Of a stretch of DNA of 64,000 nucleotides, positions 56,120 through 64,000 are shown one piece after another. This stretch comes from Parapusillimonas granuli (lineage in GTDB: Bacteria > Pseudomonadota > Gammaproteobacteria > Burkholderiales > Burkholderiaceae_B), in contig NZ_JACCEM010000004.1 in assembly GCF_013416525.1 (NCBI RefSeq), forward strand, positions 248,001 to 312,000, written 5' to 3'. Made by a program: the position numbers and the translations under genes. How positions within the stretch are numbered: the stretch's first letter is position 1; every line of letters starts with the position of its first letter. Under the pieces are notes generated by a model. That model made no database searches. It was not told the origin of the DNA and was given only the letters and a program-made list of their open reading frames with translations.

Positions 56120-57082
56120 ATGGACAGCACAGACATCGAAGCACTCGCCGCGGCGGTTCAATGGATTTCGGAAGGCAGGCGGGTCATGCTGGCCACCGTC
56201 GTCCATACCTGGGGTTCCGCCCCCCGCCCGCCCGGCGCCATGATGGCCATCCGCGACGACGGCCACGTGAAAGGCTCGGTCTCGGGCGGATGCATCGAGG
56301 ACGACCTGATACGCAAAGTACAGCAGGGCGCATGCCCGGGCCCCCTGCCGGAGACCCTCGTCTATGGCCTGACGGCCGACGAAGCGCACCGGTTCGGCCT
56401 GCCCTGCGGCGGCACGCTGCAGCTGGTGATCGAGCCCGCCACGCCGGCATCGGGCCTGGCGGAGTTGCTGGCGGCGCTGCGCCAGGGGCGGCTCATGCAG
56501 CGCCGGCTGGACCTGCTCGACGGGACGGTCACGCTGGCCCCGGCGGACCACGCCCGCGCGCTCCAGTACGACGAACGCCGGCTGATCACCACCCACGGGC
56601 CGCAATTCCGCCTGATCATCATCGGCGCGGCGCAGGTATCGCGTTATGTCGCCAATATCGCGCTGAGCCTGGGCTACCAGGTGATCGTCTGCGATCCCCG
56701 CGAAGAATACCTGGATGAATGGGATATCGCCGGCGTGCAGCTGTCGCGCGAAATGCCCGACGACTTGATCGTTCGCCTGCGGCCGGACCCGCACTGCGCC
56801 GTGTTAACCTTGACGCACGACCCCAAGCTGGACGACATGGCCTTGCTGGAAGCCCTGAAGTCCCCGGCGATGTATGTCGGTGCGCTGGGCTCGCGCCGCA
56901 ACAATGAACGACGGCGCGAACGCCTGGCACTGTTCGACCTGGCCCCCGCGCAAATCGGAAAACTGCGCGGCCCGGTCGGGCTGTATCTCGGCTCCCGTAC
57001 GCCGCCCGAAATCGCGGTGTCCATCATGGCCGAGATCACCGCCGTGCGCAATGGCGTCGAAATCCTGCAAAAATATCCGTAG
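56120..57082 (+). CDS. XdhC/CoxI-family molybdenum hydroxylase maturation factor
   Basis: A 320-residue protein with an N-terminal XdhC domain (LATVVHTWGSAPRPPGAMMAI, GSVSGGCIEDDL) and a C-terminal Rossmann domain (LIIIGAAQVSRYVANIALSLGYQVIVCDPR, YVGALGSRRNNERRRERL). XdhC/CoxI proteins bind the molybdenum cofactor, promote its sulfuration and insert it into xanthine-oxidase-family enzymes. It follows the LysR gene by 52 bases and most likely serves the HmfABC-like hydroxylase across the divergent promoter. Its stop codon lies inside a dispersed repeat. Confidence 0.9.
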   Translation: MDSTDIEALAAAVQWISEGRRVMLATVVHTWGSAPRPPGAMMAIRDDGHVKGSVSGGCIEDDLIRKVQQGACPGPLPETLVYGLTADEAHRFGLPCGGTLQLVIEPATPASGLAELLAALRQGRLMQRRLDLLDGTVTLAPADHARALQYDERRLITTHGPQFRLIIIGAAQVSRYVANIALSLGYQVIVCDPREEYLDEWDIAGVQLSREMPDDLIVRLRPDPHCAVLTLTHDPKLDDMALLEALKSPAMYVGALGSRRNNERRRERLALFDLAPAQIGKLRGPVGLYLGSRTPPEIAVSIMAEITAVRNGVEILQKYP

Positions 57083-57112
57083 GGCCTGTTAACGTTAAAA
57101 GGTAGGCGGCAT
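57080..57112 (+). repeat. Stop-codon-associated dispersed repeat
   Basis: The element starts with the TAG stop of the XdhC-family gene, reads TAGGGCCTGTTAACG, then TTAAAAGG and TAGGCGGCAT, and ends in the ATG of the following hydrolase. A close copy occurs at 57942-57973 and degenerate copies elsewhere. Confidence 0.6.
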
Positions 57113-57944
57113 GGCCAGACCCGAACACCAGAAACTCCTTGTGCGCCGGCCCGGCGGCGCCGCCGAGATCGAAGCGCAATGGATCGCGCCCGAACGCAAG
57201 CACGCGCGCTTGCTGGTGTTCCTGCACGAAGGCCTGGGCTCGATAGACGCCTGGCGCGGCTGGCCCGCCGCCCTGTGCGACGCGCTGGGCTGCCGGGGCT
57301 TCGTTTTTTCGCGTTGCGGCTATGGCCGCTCCGGGCCGGCGCCGCACCCGGATGAATGGCCCGAAGACTACCTGGAGCGCGAGGCCACCGAAGCCATGCC
57401 CGCCCTGTTCAGCGCCGCCGGCATCGACCCGGCCGCGGAGCGCCCCGTCATCGTGGGCCACAGCGACGGCGGATCCATCGCGCTGCACTATGCCGCGGCC
57501 TTTCCCCGGCTGGCGAGCGCCGTGGTCGCCATCGCGCCCCACGTCTACGCGACCGGCATCAATTTCGACCTCATCGGGCAACTGCAGCGCCAGTACACGG
57601 ACTCGGCCCTGCAGCGGTACCTGGCGCCCCTGCACGACCATCCGGACGCAGTCTTCTGGCGCTGGAGCCGCCGCTGGACCTCGCCCGAATTCCGCCGCTG
57701 GGACATCACGGCCTGCCTCGCCCGAATATCCGCCCCGCTGCTGGCGATACAAGGCAGGGACGACCAATACAGCACGCTGGACCAGCTGTACGAAATCTCG
57801 CGCCACGTCGGTCACGCGGAACTCATGATTCTGGAAAAATGCCGGCATACGCCGCATCTGGAATATCCCGCCCTGCTGGCCCGGCACATCGGCGCTTTCC
57901 TGGGGATACGGGCGGAAGACGCCGCCGGCGCCGGCTTTGCCTAG
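57111..57944 (+). CDS. Alpha/beta-hydrolase-fold protein
   Basis: A 277-residue cytosolic alpha/beta hydrolase. The oxyanion segment is LLVFLHEGLGSIDAWRGWP, the nucleophile Ser is in the elbow VGHSDGG (about 121-127), the acid is probably Asp in IQGRDDQYST and the His in EKCRHTPHLEYP. The HEGLGS form is typical of MhpC/enol-lactonase-like hydrolases. It begins 29 bases after the XdhC-family gene, with the start inside the repeat element. It may open a lactone or ester in the adjacent catabolic route; this is only an inference. Confidence 0.86.
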   Translation: MARPEHQKLLVRRPGGAAEIEAQWIAPERKHARLLVFLHEGLGSIDAWRGWPAALCDALGCRGFVFSRCGYGRSGPAPHPDEWPEDYLEREATEAMPALFSAAGIDPAAERPVIVGHSDGGSIALHYAAAFPRLASAVVAIAPHVYATGINFDLIGQLQRQYTDSALQRYLAPLHDHPDAVFWRWSRRWTSPEFRRWDITACLARISAPLLAIQGRDDQYSTLDQLYEISRHVGHAELMILEKCRHTPHLEYPALLARHIGAFLGIRAEDAAGAGFA

Positions 57945-57973
57945 GGCCGGTTAACGCTGAAGGCAGGCGGCAT
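57942..57973 (+). repeat. Stop-codon-associated dispersed repeat
   Basis: This copy begins with the TAG stop of the hydrolase gene (TAGGGCCGGTTAACG) and continues CTGAAGGCAGGCGGCAT, differing from the copy at 57080 by a few substitutions and one missing base. It lies seven bases before the stop of the convergent Sua5-type gene. Confidence 0.6.
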
Positions 57974-57979
57974 CCCGCT

Positions 57980-59008
57980 CTAGGCCTCCCGGCTGAACGC
58001 CGCCGCCGCCCGGCCGATGCGGTCATTGACCGCCTGCCATGCGGGCAGCGCCGGCGGCCGCTCGAGCACGATGCCGGCATAGCCTTGCTGATCGAGGCGG
58101 CGCAGCAAGGCGTACAGCTCGCGCGCGTAGGCTTCGGGTTCATGGGCCGCCGCAATCCAATCGACGCCCGGTCCGGCGGAGCCCGCGAGCGGCTCGAAGG
58201 CCACCACCGCGATACGGCCCTGGCGATCTTCCCGCGATATGCGCGCTATGTCCTGCCTGGGCATCACCCGCAGCGGCGTGCGTGGCGCGTAATGGGCTTT
58301 CAGCGTGCCCGATGCGCGCGGCGCCCCGGCGTCGGGCCGCGCGGGCTCCCTGCCCAGCACGGCCGCGATCTGGGCGGCGGTGACGTGCCCGGGCCTGAGC
58401 AGCATGGGTCCCACGCCATCGGCGACGCGCGAGACATCGACGATGGTGGATTCGATGCCCACCTGGGACGGCCCGCCCTCCAGCACCAGCAGCTCGGCCG
58501 GGTCCAATTCCGGAAATTCGCTGCGCACGTGCGCGGCGTGGGTGGGAGACACCTGTCCGAATTTATTGGCCGACGGCGCCGCCACGCCGCCTTGGCCGCC
58601 CGGCTTCAAGCCGGCGAACCGGCGCAGCAAGGCTTGCGCCACCGGGTGCGAGGGGCAGCGCAAGCCTATGCTGCTCTGACCGCCGCTGACCGCATCGGGA
58701 ATGTGCGGCGCCCGCGGCAGAATCAGGGTCAGCGGCCCCGGCCAGAAAGCCTGGATCAGCGCGCGCGCCTCGGGCGGCACCGAACTCGCCCAATAGCCGA
58801 GATCCGCCTCGGGCGCCAGGTGCACGATGATGGGATGGCCCACGGGGCGGCCCTTCGCCGCGTAGATGCGGGCGACGGCGGCCGGATTCTCGGCATCGGC
58901 GCCCAGGCCATATACGGTTTCGGTGGGGAAAGCCACCAGGCCGCCCGCCGCCAGGCGGCGGGCGGCCTCGTCCAGCATTTGGTCCATATCGGGCGCCGAA
59001 GCGTTCAT
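57980..59008 (-). CDS. L-threonylcarbamoyladenylate synthase (Sua5/YrdC type)
   Basis: A 342-residue enzyme that makes threonylcarbamoyl-AMP from threonine, bicarbonate and ATP for the tRNA t6A modification. The YrdC domain carries [26 protein letters not shown] and the later [12 protein letters not shown] and ESTIVDVS; a C-terminal Sua5 domain (from about 225, [13 protein letters not shown]) is present, so it is the long Sua5 form. The start overlaps the purK stop by four bases, coupling it to purine synthesis genes. It also functionally links with tcdA at 23220, which acts on t6A. Confidence 0.93.
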   Translation of the reverse strand: MNASAPDMDQMLDEAARRLAAGGLVAFPTETVYGLGADAENPAAVARIYAAKGRPVGHPIIVHLAPEADLGYWASSVPPEARALIQAFWPGPLTLILPRAPHIPDAVSGGQSSIGLRCPSHPVAQALLRRFAGLKPGGQGGVAAPSANKFGQVSPTHAAHVRSEFPELDPAELLVLEGGPSQVGIESTIVDVSRVADGVGPMLLRPGHVTAAQIAAVLGREPARPDAGAPRASGTLKAHYAPRTPLRVMPRQDIARISREDRQGRIAVVAFEPLAGSAGPGVDWIAAAHEPEAYARELYALLRRLDQQGYAGIVLERPPALPAWQAVNDRIGRAAAAFSREA

Positions 59009-60186
59009 GGCCGGAACGCGATGCCCAACGCGCCGGCGACTTCGGCGGCGGCGGCTTCGGCCTGGGCCATGGTGGCGGCGACGATGTTCACGTGGCCCAT
59101 CTTGCGGCCCGGCCTGGCGTCGGCCTTGCCATACAAATGCAGCTTGGCGCCCGGCACCGCCAGGACGCGCCGCCAATCCGGCTCGCGTTTTGCACCGGTG
59201 GCGGCGTCGAACCACAGGTCGCCGAGAATATTGAGCATGATGGCGGACATGTGGCAGCCCGCGTTGCCCAGCGGCATGCCCGCCATGGCGCGCGCCTGCT
59301 GTTCGAACTGGCTGCTGACGCAGGCGTTCATGGTGTAGTGGCCGCTGTTGTGGGGCCGCGGCGCGATTTCGTTCGCGACCAGGCTGCCGTCGCGCAAGAT
59401 GAAGAACTCCACGCACAGCACCCCCACGTATTCCAGCGCCTGGGCGATGGCCACCGCGGCATCGGCCGCGGCGACGGCTTGAGGCGTGGCGGCCGAGACG
59501 GCGTCGACGGTGGAAATGGCGAGAATGCCGTCCCGATGCTCGTTGCGCGCCGACGGGAACACCACCGTCCGCCCGTCCATGCCACGCGCCAGTACGACGG
59601 ACAGCTCGCTGTCCAGGGGCAGCATGGCTTCGAGCACGCACTCGGCGGATTGGAACTCCGCGAAGGCGGCCAGCGCCTCTTCGCGCGTCTTGACCCGGGC
59701 CTGGCCCTTGCCGTCGTAGCCCAGCCGCGCGACCTTCAAAATGCCGGGAAAGAGCTCGGGCGGCGCGGCGCGGATGTCGTCCGCATGGCGGATGGCGACA
59801 TGGGGCGCCACGGGCACGCCGGTCTTGACGATGAAGGCCTTTTCGCTGATGCGGTCCTGGACGATGGCGACGGCGGCGGCGGACGGGCTGACGGAGGACG
59901 CTTCCGCCAGGATCGCCAGGCTGCGGGCGGGCACGTTCTCGAATTCGGTGGTGACGGCCTTGCAGCGCGCCGCCAGGCGCGCCAGCCCGTCGGGGTCTTC
60001 ATAGCCGGCGCGAATGTGCATGTCGGCGACCGCGCCGGCGGGACTGTATTCGTCGGGGTCCAGCACCGCCACTTTGTAGCCCATGCTTTGCGCCGCATGG
60101 CAGAACATGCGCCCAAGCTGCCCTCCCCCTATCATGCCCAGCCAGTCGCCCGGCAAAATAGGAGAAGACGTGGAGACCTCACTCAT
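59005..60186 (-). CDS. purK: N5-carboxyaminoimidazole ribonucleotide synthase
   Basis: A 393-residue ATP-grasp enzyme that carboxylates AIR to N5-CAIR with ATP and bicarbonate. The N-terminal [29 protein letters not shown] is characteristic of PurK, and ATP-grasp contacts appear in [20 protein letters not shown] and [24 protein letters not shown]. It lies 50 bases after purE and overlaps the Sua5-type gene. Confidence 0.96.
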   Translation of the reverse strand: MSEVSTSSPILPGDWLGMIGGGQLGRMFCHAAQSMGYKVAVLDPDEYSPAGAVADMHIRAGYEDPDGLARLAARCKAVTTEFENVPARSLAILAEASSVSPSAAAVAIVQDRISEKAFIVKTGVPVAPHVAIRHADDIRAAPPELFPGILKVARLGYDGKGQARVKTREEALAAFAEFQSAECVLEAMLPLDSELSVVLARGMDGRTVVFPSARNEHRDGILAISTVDAVSAATPQAVAAADAAVAIAQALEYVGVLCVEFFILRDGSLVANEIAPRPHNSGHYTMNACVSSQFEQQARAMAGMPLGNAGCHMSAIMLNILGDLWFDAATGAKREPDWRRVLAVPGAKLHLYGKADARPGRKMGHVNIVAATMAQAEAAAAEVAGALGIAFRP

Positions 60187-60236
60187 GGAAACGACCTGTA
60201 TCGATAGCGTGATGGGAAAGAAACGAAGGGCGGCGG

Positions 60237-60773
60237 CTACAGGGTGACGTGCGGGGGCACGACCATGGCCCGGGCGGCTTCGGTTTGCCTCGCGCGGTAA
60301 GCCTGGAGCTTTTCCAGCAGCGCGGAATCGGTCATGGCAAGACAGGCGACGGCGTGCAGCGCGGCGTTCGCGGCCCCGGCCTCGCCGATGGCGAAGGTGG
60401 CGACCGGCACGCCCTTGGGCATCTGCACGATGGACAGCAGCGAGTCCTCGCCGCGCAGATAGCGCGACGGCACCGGCACGCCGAAGACCGGCACCGGCGT
60501 CAAGGCGGCCATCATGCCCGGCAGATGGGCGGCGCCCCCGGCCCCGGCGATGATGGCGCGCAAGCCCCTGCCCGCCGCGCGCGCGCCATAGTCGACCATG
60601 TCCAGCGGCATGCGGTGCGCGGACACGACGCGCATTTCATGGGGAACGCCGAACTCTTCGAGCACGGCAACCGCGTTTTTCATGATGTCCCAGTCGCTGG
60701 ACGACCCCATGATGATGCCCACCACGGGGTCCGCGGCGGCCTCGCCTGCGTCGGTCAATTGGAATTCGGCCAT
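60237..60773 (-). CDS. purE: N5-carboxyaminoimidazole ribonucleotide mutase
   Basis: A 178-residue class I PurE that moves the carboxylate of N5-CAIR to C4, giving CAIR. It has [17 protein letters not shown], the catalytic His in [11 protein letters not shown] and [12 protein letters not shown]. It works directly with PurK downstream. The gene follows purC by 17 bases on the minus strand, so purC-purE-purK are co-transcribed. Confidence 0.96.
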   Translation of the reverse strand: MAEFQLTDAGEAAADPVVGIIMGSSSDWDIMKNAVAVLEEFGVPHEMRVVSAHRMPLDMVDYGARAAGRGLRAIIAGAGGAAHLPGMMAALTPVPVFGVPVPSRYLRGEDSLLSIVQMPKGVPVATFAIGEAGAANAALHAVACLAMTDSALLEKLQAYRARQTEAARAMVVPPHVTL

Positions 60774-60790
60774 GGAATGATCCTCGCTGT

Positions 60791-61672
60791 TCAGCTTGTC
60801 AGGCGCGCCGCCGCTTCGCGGTACTTCGCCGCCGTCTTTTCCAGCACTTCGGCGGGCAGCCGGGGCGCGGGCGGGGTCTTGTCCCAGGGCTGGGTCTCGA
60901 GCCAGTCGCGGACGAACTGCTTGTCGAACGAAGGGGGGCTGATGCCGACCGCGTATTCCGAGGCCGGCCAGAACCTGGACGAATCCGGCGTCAGGACCTC
61001 GTCCATGAGGTGCAGCGTTCCGTGCTCGTCCAGGCCGAATTCGAATTTGGTGTCCGCGATGATGATGCCCTTGCCGGCCGCGTATTCGGCGGCCTCCGTG
61101 TACAGGCGCAGGGTGACGTCGCGTATCTGTTCGGCCAGTTCCCTGCCGACGGCCTTGACGACATAGTCGAAATCGACGTTTTCGTCGTGCTGGCCGAACT
61201 CGGCCTTCGCGGCCGGCGTGAATATCGGCTGCGGCAGGCGGCTGGCCTGCCGCAGGCCGGGCGGCAGCGCGATGCCGCAGATGCTGCCCGTGGCCTGGTA
61301 GTCCTTCCAGCCGGAGCCGATGAGGTAGCCGCGGGCCACCGCTTCGACCAGGATGGGCTTGAGGCGCTTCACCACGACCGCCCGCCCGGCCACCTGGTCG
61401 CGTTCGTCCGCGGCGACGACATCGCGCGGGTCGATGCCGGTGGAATGGTTGGGCAGGATGTGCGCGAGCTTCCGCAGCCAGAACTCGGTGAGCTCGGTCA
61501 GCACCTGCCCTTTGCCGGGTATGGGGTCGTCAAGAATGACGTCGAAGGCGGAAATCCGGTCGGACGCCACGATCAGCAATTTGTCGTCGCCGACCGCGTA
61601 CATGTCGCGTACCTTGCCGCGCCCCAGCAAGGGCAGCGATTTGATGTTGGATTGATGAAGGGACTGCGCCAC
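60791..61672 (-). CDS. purC: Phosphoribosylaminoimidazole-succinocarboxamide synthase
   Basis: A 293-residue SAICAR synthase joining CAIR and aspartate. Markers are [31 protein letters not shown] in pattern, [26 protein letters not shown] and [14 protein letters not shown]. It is the longer form found in Burkholderiales (about 295) compared with E. coli (237). It heads the purC-purE-purK-Sua5 series and lies 75 bases after fba. Confidence 0.96.
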   Translation of the reverse strand: MAQSLHQSNIKSLPLLGRGKVRDMYAVGDDKLLIVASDRISAFDVILDDPIPGKGQVLTELTEFWLRKLAHILPNHSTGIDPRDVVAADERDQVAGRAVVVKRLKPILVEAVARGYLIGSGWKDYQATGSICGIALPPGLRQASRLPQPIFTPAAKAEFGQHDENVDFDYVVKAVGRELAEQIRDVTLRLYTEAAEYAAGKGIIIADTKFEFGLDEHGTLHLMDEVLTPDSSRFWPASEYAVGISPPSFDKQFVRDWLETQPWDKTPPAPRLPAEVLEKTAAKYREAAARLTS

Positions 61673-61694
61673 GATGTATCCTTGAAATGAAACA

Positions 61695-61721
61695 TCCCGC
61701 CGACCGTCGGGCCGGGCGGGA
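61695..61721 (-). terminator. GC-rich hairpin between fba and purC
   Basis: TCCCGCC and GGCGGGA pair with a 13-base GC-rich loop that can itself fold. On the minus strand a moderately T-rich stretch (TGTTTCATTTC) follows, so it may end or attenuate the fba transcript before purC. Confidence 0.45.
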
Positions 61722-61747
61722 CGGGCTCAACACCAGAACGAAAACAT

Positions 61748-62812
61748 TTATTGAACGACTTGGGCCAGTTCGCCGGCGGCATAGCGGCGCGCCATGTCGG
61801 TCAGGGAAATGGGCTTGATCTTGCCGGCGTTGCCCGCCGTGCCGAATTGTTCGTAGCGCTGCTTGCAGATGGCCTTGGCGGCTTCGCGCGCCGGCTTGAG
61901 GTATTCGCGCGGGTCGAACTTGGAGGGGTGCTCGGCCATGAAGCGGCGGATCGCGCCCGTCATGGCGAGGCGGATGTCGGTGTCGATGTTGACCTTGCGC
62001 ACGCCGTACTTGATGGCTTCCTGGATTTCCTCGACCGGCACGCCGTAGGTTTCCTTCATGTCGCCGCCGAACTGGCGGATTTCGGCCAGGAGCTCCTGGG
62101 GCACGCTGGAGCTGCCGTGCATGACCAGATGGGTGTTGGGCAGGCGGCGGTGGATTTCCTTGATGCGCGAAATGGACAGGATGTCGCCGGTGGGCTTGCG
62201 GGTGAACTTGTAGGCGCCATGGCTGGTGCCGATGGCGATGGCGAGCGCGTCGAGCTGGGTCCTGGAGACGAAATCGGCGGCTTGTTCGGGGTCGGTGAGC
62301 AGCTGTTCCATGGTCATGGTGCCTTCCGCGCCGTGGCCGTCTTCCTTGTCGCCCTTCATGGTTTCCAGGGAACCCAGACAGCCCAGTTCGCCTTCCACCG
62401 TGACGCCCACCTTATGGGCCATTTCGACCACGCGGCGCGTGACGTCGAGGTTGTATTCGTAGTCGGCGATGGTCTTGCCGTCTTCCTTCAGGGAACCGTC
62501 CATCATGACGCTGGAGAAGCCCAGGTCGATGGCGCCCTGGCAAATCGCGGGCGATTGGCCGTGGTCCTGGTGCATGACGACAGGGATGTGGGGATAGGAT
62601 TCCACCGCGGCCTGGATCAGGTACTTGAGGAAGCCTTCGCCCGCATATTTGCGCGCGCCCGCCGACGCCTGCATGATGACGGGGCTGTCGGTCTCGGCAG
62701 CGGCTTCCATGATGGCCTGGACTTGCTCGAGGTTGTTGACGTTGAAGGCGGGAATACCGTAGCCGTTCTCGGCTGCATGATCGAGCAGCTGGCGCATGGA
62801 GACAAGGGCCAT
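61748..62812 (-). CDS. fba: Class II fructose-bisphosphate aldolase
   Basis: A 354-residue zinc-dependent aldolase interconverting fructose 1,6-bisphosphate with DHAP and glyceraldehyde 3-phosphate. The metal His are in [10 protein letters not shown] and later VMHGSSS, and GTSHGAYKF and [10 protein letters not shown] bind the phosphates. The sequence fits the Calvin-type class IIB group common in beta-proteobacteria. It is transcribed towards purC. Confidence 0.97.
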   Translation of the reverse strand: MALVSMRQLLDHAAENGYGIPAFNVNNLEQVQAIMEAAAETDSPVIMQASAGARKYAGEGFLKYLIQAAVESYPHIPVVMHQDHGQSPAICQGAIDLGFSSVMMDGSLKEDGKTIADYEYNLDVTRRVVEMAHKVGVTVEGELGCLGSLETMKGDKEDGHGAEGTMTMEQLLTDPEQAADFVSRTQLDALAIAIGTSHGAYKFTRKPTGDILSISRIKEIHRRLPNTHLVMHGSSSVPQELLAEIRQFGGDMKETYGVPVEEIQEAIKYGVRKVNIDTDIRLAMTGAIRRFMAEHPSKFDPREYLKPAREAAKAICKQRYEQFGTAGNAGKIKPISLTDMARRYAAGELAQVVQ

Positions 62813-62893
62813 GACAAGACTCCTGAAATCGATTGGTGATTGAATCCGGCCATTTTACCCGAATGCGGGGTGGCGTCAGGCCGCCCCGCGGCC

Positions 62894-63511
62894 TTACCCG
62901 CGTATCGCGGATTTGGGCCGGAAAGCCTTGCAGACCTCGGCGCGGGTTTCCACGTAGGGGCCGCCGATCAGGTCTATGCAGTACGGCACCGCGGCGAAGA
63001 TGCCCGGCACCAGCACCGCCCCGTTTTCGTCCCGCAGGCCTTCCAGCGTTTCCTTGATGGCCTTGGGCTGGCCCGGAAGATTGATGATCAGGGCCGCATG
63101 GCCCTCGGTTTCGCGGATCACGGCCACTTGCCGCGACAGGATGGCGGTGGGCACGAACTTCAGGCTGACCTGCCGCATTTGCTCGCCGAAACCGGGCATT
63201 TCCTTGGTGGCCACCGCCAGCGTCGCCTCGGGCGTGACGTCGCGCCGCGCCGGGCCCGTGCCGCCGGTGGTGAGGACCAGGTCGCAGCCCAGCTCATCGA
63301 CCAGTTCGACGAGGGTGGCGGAGATGCGGTCGGGCTCGTCGGGGATCAGGCGGGACACGCATTGCGGCGCCCGGGTCAGCGCGCCTTCCAGCCAGCCTTG
63401 CAGGGCGGGTATGCCCTGGTCCTGATAAGCGCCGCTGGAAGCGCGATCGGAGACCGACACCAGCCCGACCAGCAACTGGTCGGGCTGCCGGCGCACCAGG
63501 CGTTCTTGCAT
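62894..63511 (-). CDS. mog: Molybdopterin adenylyltransferase
   Basis: A 205-residue MogA/MoaB-family enzyme that adenylates molybdopterin before molybdate insertion. It opens with VGLVSVSDRASSGAYQDQGIPAL and contains the family motif LTTGGTGPARRDVTPEAT and the LPGQPKAIKETL segment. It lies 81 bases upstream of fba and 15 bases after the aldehyde dehydrogenase gene. It is the third molybdenum-cofactor gene in the window besides mocA and the XdhC gene. Confidence 0.93.
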   Translation of the reverse strand: MQERLVRRQPDQLLVGLVSVSDRASSGAYQDQGIPALQGWLEGALTRAPQCVSRLIPDEPDRISATLVELVDELGCDLVLTTGGTGPARRDVTPEATLAVATKEMPGFGEQMRQVSLKFVPTAILSRQVAVIRETEGHAALIINLPGQPKAIKETLEGLRDENGAVLVPGIFAAVPYCIDLIGGPYVETRAEVCKAFRPKSAIRG

Positions 63512-63526
63512 GCCGTTGCCTCCCGC

Positions 63527-64000
63527 CTAGTGCTTGATCGCCACCGTCTTGACGGTGGTGAATCCGTACAGGGCCTCGAAGCCCTTCTCGCGGCCGTAGC
63601 CGGACTGGCCGGACCCGCCGAACGGCAGCTCCACACCCCCCGCCGCGCCATAGTTGTTGACGAAGACCTGGCCGGAGCGGACCTTGCGGGCCATCCTGAG
63701 CTGGCGCCCGCCGTCCTGGGTCCAGACGCCGGCCGCCAGGCCGTAGGGGGTTCCGTTGGCGATGCGCAGCGCCTCTTCTTCGGTATCGAAGGGAATGGCG
63801 CAGAGCACGGGGCCGAAAATTTCCTCCTGGGCCAGGCGGTGGTCGGGCGGGACGTCGCTCAGCAGGACGGGCACCTGGTAGTAGCCGCCTTTGGGCGCAT
63901 TGGCGTCCAGCACGCCGCGCGCCGCCACCGTCACGCCGGAGTCGTCGGCGCCGGCAAGCAACTGGCTTACCCGCTGGTGCTGCTTGGCGTTGATCAGGGG
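63527..64000 (-). CDS. Aldehyde dehydrogenase, C-terminal part (cut by window edge)
   Basis: Only the last 157 residues are present; the frame is open to the window end. PLINAKQHQRV, IFGPVLCAIPFDTEEEA, LAAGVWTQD, FVNNYGAAGGVELPFGGSGQSGYGREKG are typical of the NAD(P)-dependent ALDH superfamily, after the catalytic Cys region, which lies outside. The substrate is unknown. Its product acids could enter the furan-type pathway, but it is 9 kb away and next to mog. Confidence 0.9.
   Translation of the reverse strand, partial: PLINAKQHQRVSQLLAGADDSGVTVAARGVLDANAPKGGYYQVPVLLSDVPPDHRLAQEEIFGPVLCAIPFDTEEEALRIANGTPYGLAAGVWTQDGGRQLRMARKVRSGQVFVNNYGAAGGVELPFGGSGQSGYGREKGFEALYGFTTVKTVAIKH

Overview
The window is a 64-kb stretch of high-GC chromosomal DNA with dense, short-gapped genes. 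It looks like a beta-proteobacterium of the order Burkholderiales, most probably family Alcaligenaceae (Bordetella/Achromobacter/Pigmentiphaga relatives). The reasons are the gene content (glnS, minCDE, a 1,900-residue double UvrA, ettA, the purE-purK-Sua5 block), three Bug-type periplasmic receptors without transporter subunits, and a large aromatic-acid style catabolic operon. Species is inferred from gene style only. I see no rRNA, tRNA, CRISPR array, insertion sequence or prophage.

Left part (1-24 kb), mostly housekeeping: the end of a ClC chloride channel gene; an OmpR/EnvZ-type two-component pair; a cytochrome bd-like pair (cydA-like/cydB-like) whose large subunit lacks every canonical heme ligand; glnS; minCDE; a glycine-zipper lipoprotein; an isochorismatase-family hydrolase; ettA; an acidic hypothetical protein; a lone glycosyltransferase; a 42-residue very basic protein with its own ribosome site and terminator; then a translationally coupled run, tandem uvrA - pabB - pabC - gst, joined by three ATGA overlaps, followed by a PhzF-family gene and a pentad-repeat protein.

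Middle part (23-39 kb): tcdA, chaC, pdxH, a flavin reductase, an LhgO-like oxidase, purU, then lysR-ggt diverging from a ThDP-dependent enzyme plus gcdH. After a polysaccharide deacetylase and a Crp/Fnr regulator comes a minus-strand group (maoC-like, carboxymuconolactone-decarboxylase-like, Bug receptor, PanE-like) with a shared upstream DNA element.

Right part (39-57 kb) is the main accessory feature. A minus-strand run of twelve genes, from 54880 down to 39830, reads: enolase-superfamily enzyme, two Bug receptors, a molybdenum hydroxylase (large subunit fused to a CoxG domain, FAD subunit, 2Fe-2S subunit), acyl-CoA ligase, UbiD decarboxylase, UbiX flavin prenyltransferase, enoyl-CoA-hydratase-family hydrolase, FMN alpha-hydroxy-acid dehydrogenase and a ThDP enzyme. 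Seven of these match the HmfABCDEFG set known for 2,5-furandicarboxylate/2-furoate breakdown to 2-oxoglutarate. The enolase, FMN and ThDP enzymes look like a mandelate-pathway-style module added to it. A divergent LysR gene, an XdhC maturation factor and a MocA cytidylyltransferase flank the run and fit regulation and molybdenum cofactor supply.

The last 7 kb is housekeeping again: an alpha/beta hydrolase, then on the minus strand aldehyde dehydrogenase (cut by the window end), mog, fba, purC, purE, purK and a Sua5/YrdC-type gene.
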